This document shows positions 48,944 to 50,961 of a DNA stretch of 50,961 nt, in pieces. The notes beneath the pieces were generated by a model. The model saw only the letters and a program-made list of their open reading frames with translations. It had not been told where the DNA came from and ran no database searches. Position 1 is the first letter of the stretch. Every line of letters begins with the position of its first letter. Both the position numbers and the translations under genes were made by a program. Source of the stretch: Chloroflexota bacterium (GTDB lineage Bacteria; Chloroflexota; Anaerolineae; Aggregatilineales; Phototrophicaceae); the NCBI GenBank assembly GCA_011523615.1, contig WTGJ01000020.1:328934-379894 (forward strand), written 5' to 3'.

Positions 48944-50961
48944 CAGAAACCGGGCATGCGTCTGAGATCTACGATGCCATCGGCGAGCGCTGCGATGTGT
49001 TTCAACAAAGAAAGGCGGTTGTTGCGCAACGCTTCATCCTCAGCCATCACCAAGACTTCATCGAAAAAGCGCGTGATGGCCGGCAACATCGCTTCGATTG
49101 CACTTAACAAAGCATCTACACTTTGGTCAACAGCAATCTTATCCCGAGCAAGTCCATAGGCTTCATACAAGGCGCGCTCTGCTGCTTCAGAACTTCTCAA
49201 TGAGTATTCATGATCTTGTGGGAACTGTTCTGGTACGATTCGCCAGCATCTGGCATAGGCATCGAGAATTTGCTCCCAATTTGGCTTTTTTACCCAATCC
49301 ATCAGTTGTTGTAGGAATGAATAGGCCCGGTAGGGAATATGGGCGTTGCACGCCATAACTGCATCCACTGCATCGCTACAAGATACAGATGGGTAGTAAG
49401 TCGGTAGCCAAATATACAATCTCATTTGGAGAAATACATTCATTTCAACCACAGACTCATCATTGATATCCAATTGATTTCGATACAACTCAACAATGTT
49501 CTGATAGATTTCAGCGTGTGGCACATTAATCTCTTGGTCTATCAATATGCGAGTGATACTCAGTGCCAGGCGTCTCATGCCAAAGGGATCGGCCGAACCT
49601 GTCACGCGCTCTCCAGCACCGAACAAACCCACCAGGCTATCCAAGCGATCTGCAAGAGCGAGCAATACACCTGGGTTGCTCTGTGGCAAGACATCACCAT
49701 CGAAGCGCGGCAGCCAGTGTTCATAAATCGACTGCGCTACTTCTTCGGTGATGCCGTCTTCCCGCGCATAGATGTACCCAATCTCCCCCTGCAATTCAGT
49801 GAACTCGACCACCATCCGCGTTGCCAAGTCAGCCTTGCACAAACGCGCTGCCTCACGAGCGATTGCTACATCAGAAGACTCGTATCCCAATAATTCAGCG
49901 AGCGGCTCAACCACTTGCTCCAGCCGTTGGCTTTTATCCCGCACCGATCCAAGTTTTCCGTGAAAGGTCAGCGTATCCAGCCGTGGCAAGGAATCCTCGA
50001 GTCTCTGCTTTCTATCTTGCTCGTAGAAGAACTGAGCATCGGCAAAGCGCGCCGCCAATACCTGCTCGTTACCACGCCGCACTCTTTCTAAATTCTCATG
50101 GTTGCCATTGCGCACGGCGAGGAAATGTGGCAATAGTTCACCTTGCTGATCCCTCAATGCAAAATAGCGCTGGTGCTTTTTCATCACTGTCGTGAGCACG
50201 GCGTCCGGTAATGCCAAAAAACCTTGATCGAAATCACCGCTAAAGACTGTTGGTGCTTCTACAAGATGAGACACTTCATCTAGCAAGTCCTCATCATTCG
50301 GCGGCTGCGCGCTTGCTTCTTCGGCCTTCACCGCCAATTGTTGTTGGATGATCGCGCGCCGCTCGATTTGGTCAGCGACGATACCATTTTCTTTCATGGC
50401 TGATTTATAGTCTGCTGCGCTTGCCAACTCGATCATGGGTGAACCGTATTGACGATTACCTCGCGTCATTCGCCCTGCGGTCAATCCTGCCAATTGCACG
50501 GGGATGATTTGATCGCCCCAGAGTGCCACAACCCAGCGTATTGGCCGCGAGAACTCCGCGCCTGAATCATCCCAGCGCATAGTACGGGGGAAACGGATGG
50601 CGACAAACCATTCTTTGATTCGCTCTGCCATGACCTCCTGAATGGGGCGTTTCACCCGTGCAACTGCGTATTCCCCTCCCGTAATTTCTTTCACCACCAA
50701 TTCTTCGGCGGCGATGCCTTTGCTGCGCGCGAAACCAATCGCGGCTTTCGTAAGTTGGCCCGCATCATCCCACGCCAATCGAGCGGGTGGCCCCCGATGC
50801 TCAATTTCCAATTCAAGATTCTCTGCGCCGACTCCACGCTGATACATTGCAAGGCGGCGCGGTGTTGCCCAGACTTCAGTGGGGATGTTTGCCTGTTGAC
50901 ACAATTCCCCCCACGTGTCAACCACCGCTTGAATATCTCCTGGCGGCATTTCCTCTACACC
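48943..50961 (-). CDS. glyS: Glycyl-tRNA synthetase beta subunit (or alpha-beta fusion), C-terminal 672 residues
   Basis: Cut by the right window edge: the visible part begins at GVEEMPPGDI, the EExPP signature found near the N-terminus of GlyS, so only a few residues of the beta region are missing. Markers are MKKHQRYFALRD, LPHFLAVRNG, GKLGSVRDKSQRL, the HD-like KADLATRMVVEFTELQGEIG, ADPFGMRRLALSI, and the C-terminal anticodon-binding domain ending FFDEVLVMAEDEALRNNRLSLL. Whether an alpha domain is fused upstream cannot be seen. The region is clearly lower in GC than its neighbours, most strongly at 49,380-49,500. Confidence 0.93.
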   Translation of the reverse strand, partial: GVEEMPPGDIQAVVDTWGELCQQANIPTEVWATPRRLAMYQRGVGAENLELEIEHRGPPARLAWDDAGQLTKAAIGFARSKGIAAEELVVKEITGGEYAVARVKRPIQEVMAERIKEWFVAIRFPRTMRWDDSGAEFSRPIRWVVALWGDQIIPVQLAGLTAGRMTRGNRQYGSPMIELASAADYKSAMKENGIVADQIERRAIIQQQLAVKAEEASAQPPNDEDLLDEVSHLVEAPTVFSGDFDQGFLALPDAVLTTVMKKHQRYFALRDQQGELLPHFLAVRNGNHENLERVRRGNEQVLAARFADAQFFYEQDRKQRLEDSLPRLDTLTFHGKLGSVRDKSQRLEQVVEPLAELLGYESSDVAIAREAARLCKADLATRMVVEFTELQGEIGYIYAREDGITEEVAQSIYEHWLPRFDGDVLPQSNPGVLLALADRLDSLVGLFGAGERVTGSADPFGMRRLALSITRILIDQEINVPHAEIYQNIVELYRNQLDINDESVVEMNVFLQMRLYIWLPTYYPSVSCSDAVDAVMACNAHIPYRAYSFLQQLMDWVKKPNWEQILDAYARCWRIVPEQFPQDHEYSLRSSEAAERALYEAYGLARDKIAVDQSVDALLSAIEAMLPAITRFFDEVLVMAEDEALRNNRLSLLKHIAALADGIVDLRRMPGF

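Overview
The window is a gene-dense, high-GC bacterial chromosome segment with short intergenic gaps, many ATGA/TGATG stop-start overlaps and no insertion sequence, integrase, prophage block or CRISPR array. Gene content points to a Chloroflexota bacterium, probably from the Anaerolineae/Caldilineae side. The clues are a bacterial Elp3 radical-SAM/GNAT enzyme, a YfhO-type giant membrane protein, paired dynamin-like GTPases, a membrane-anchored baseplate-J-like protein beside alaS/ruvX, and no outer-membrane genes. The phylum call is an inference from gene content, not from a marker-gene tree.

Layout. 1-3,400: start of an SDR epimerase (minus, cut by the window edge), an aquaporin/MIP channel, then a convergent terminator, aspS and a small cupin. 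3,566-8,180 (plus): small membrane protein, GT39-like glycosyltransferase, histone-deacetylase-like amidohydrolase and both subunits of aconitase X. 8,214-11,955 (minus): two adjacent dynamin-like GTPases. 12,058-13,323: lysA. 13,342-13,553 (minus): a CAT-anticodon tRNA and initiator tRNA-fMet. 13,645-19,832 (minus): a compact four-gene operon of a MurA-like protein, an alpha/beta hydrolase, a membrane-anchored MurF-like ligase, and a hydrolase fused to an acyl-adenylate domain. 19,931-24,277: small GH13 enzyme, Elp3 and Sua5. 24,337-28,884 (plus): S41 peptidase, secG, family-5 substrate-binding protein, ABC ATPase and a phosphoribosyltransferase. 28,901-33,786: methyltransferase (minus) and a 1,329-residue YfhO-flippase fusion (plus). 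33,783-36,921 (minus): nadK, a B-box zinc-finger membrane protein, recN. 37,035-41,762: acetoacetyl-CoA synthetase, a 6PGDH-like oxidoreductase and fadD. 41,904-47,249 (plus): alaS, baseplate-J-like protein, ruvX, DinB. 47,279-50,961 (minus): glyS (5' end outside the window) followed by two paralogous integral membrane proteins.

The best candidate for an undescribed system is the 13.6-19.8 kb operon. Its MurA-like protein lacks the positions matching E. coli Lys22 and Cys115. Its MurF-like ligase has a membrane region in place of the UDP-substrate domain. Its terminal acyl-adenylate domain has lost the canonical phosphate-loop and catalytic-lysine residues that the ordinary FadD at 40-41.8 kb keeps. 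Together they look like a Mur-derived envelope pathway turned to a substrate other than the standard peptidoglycan precursor. Other items worth a look are the YfhO-flippase fusion, the leaderless-type promoters (including an initiator tRNA whose predicted transcription start falls on its mature 5' end), the aconitase X pair next to a deacetylase, and the abrupt GC fall inside glyS.
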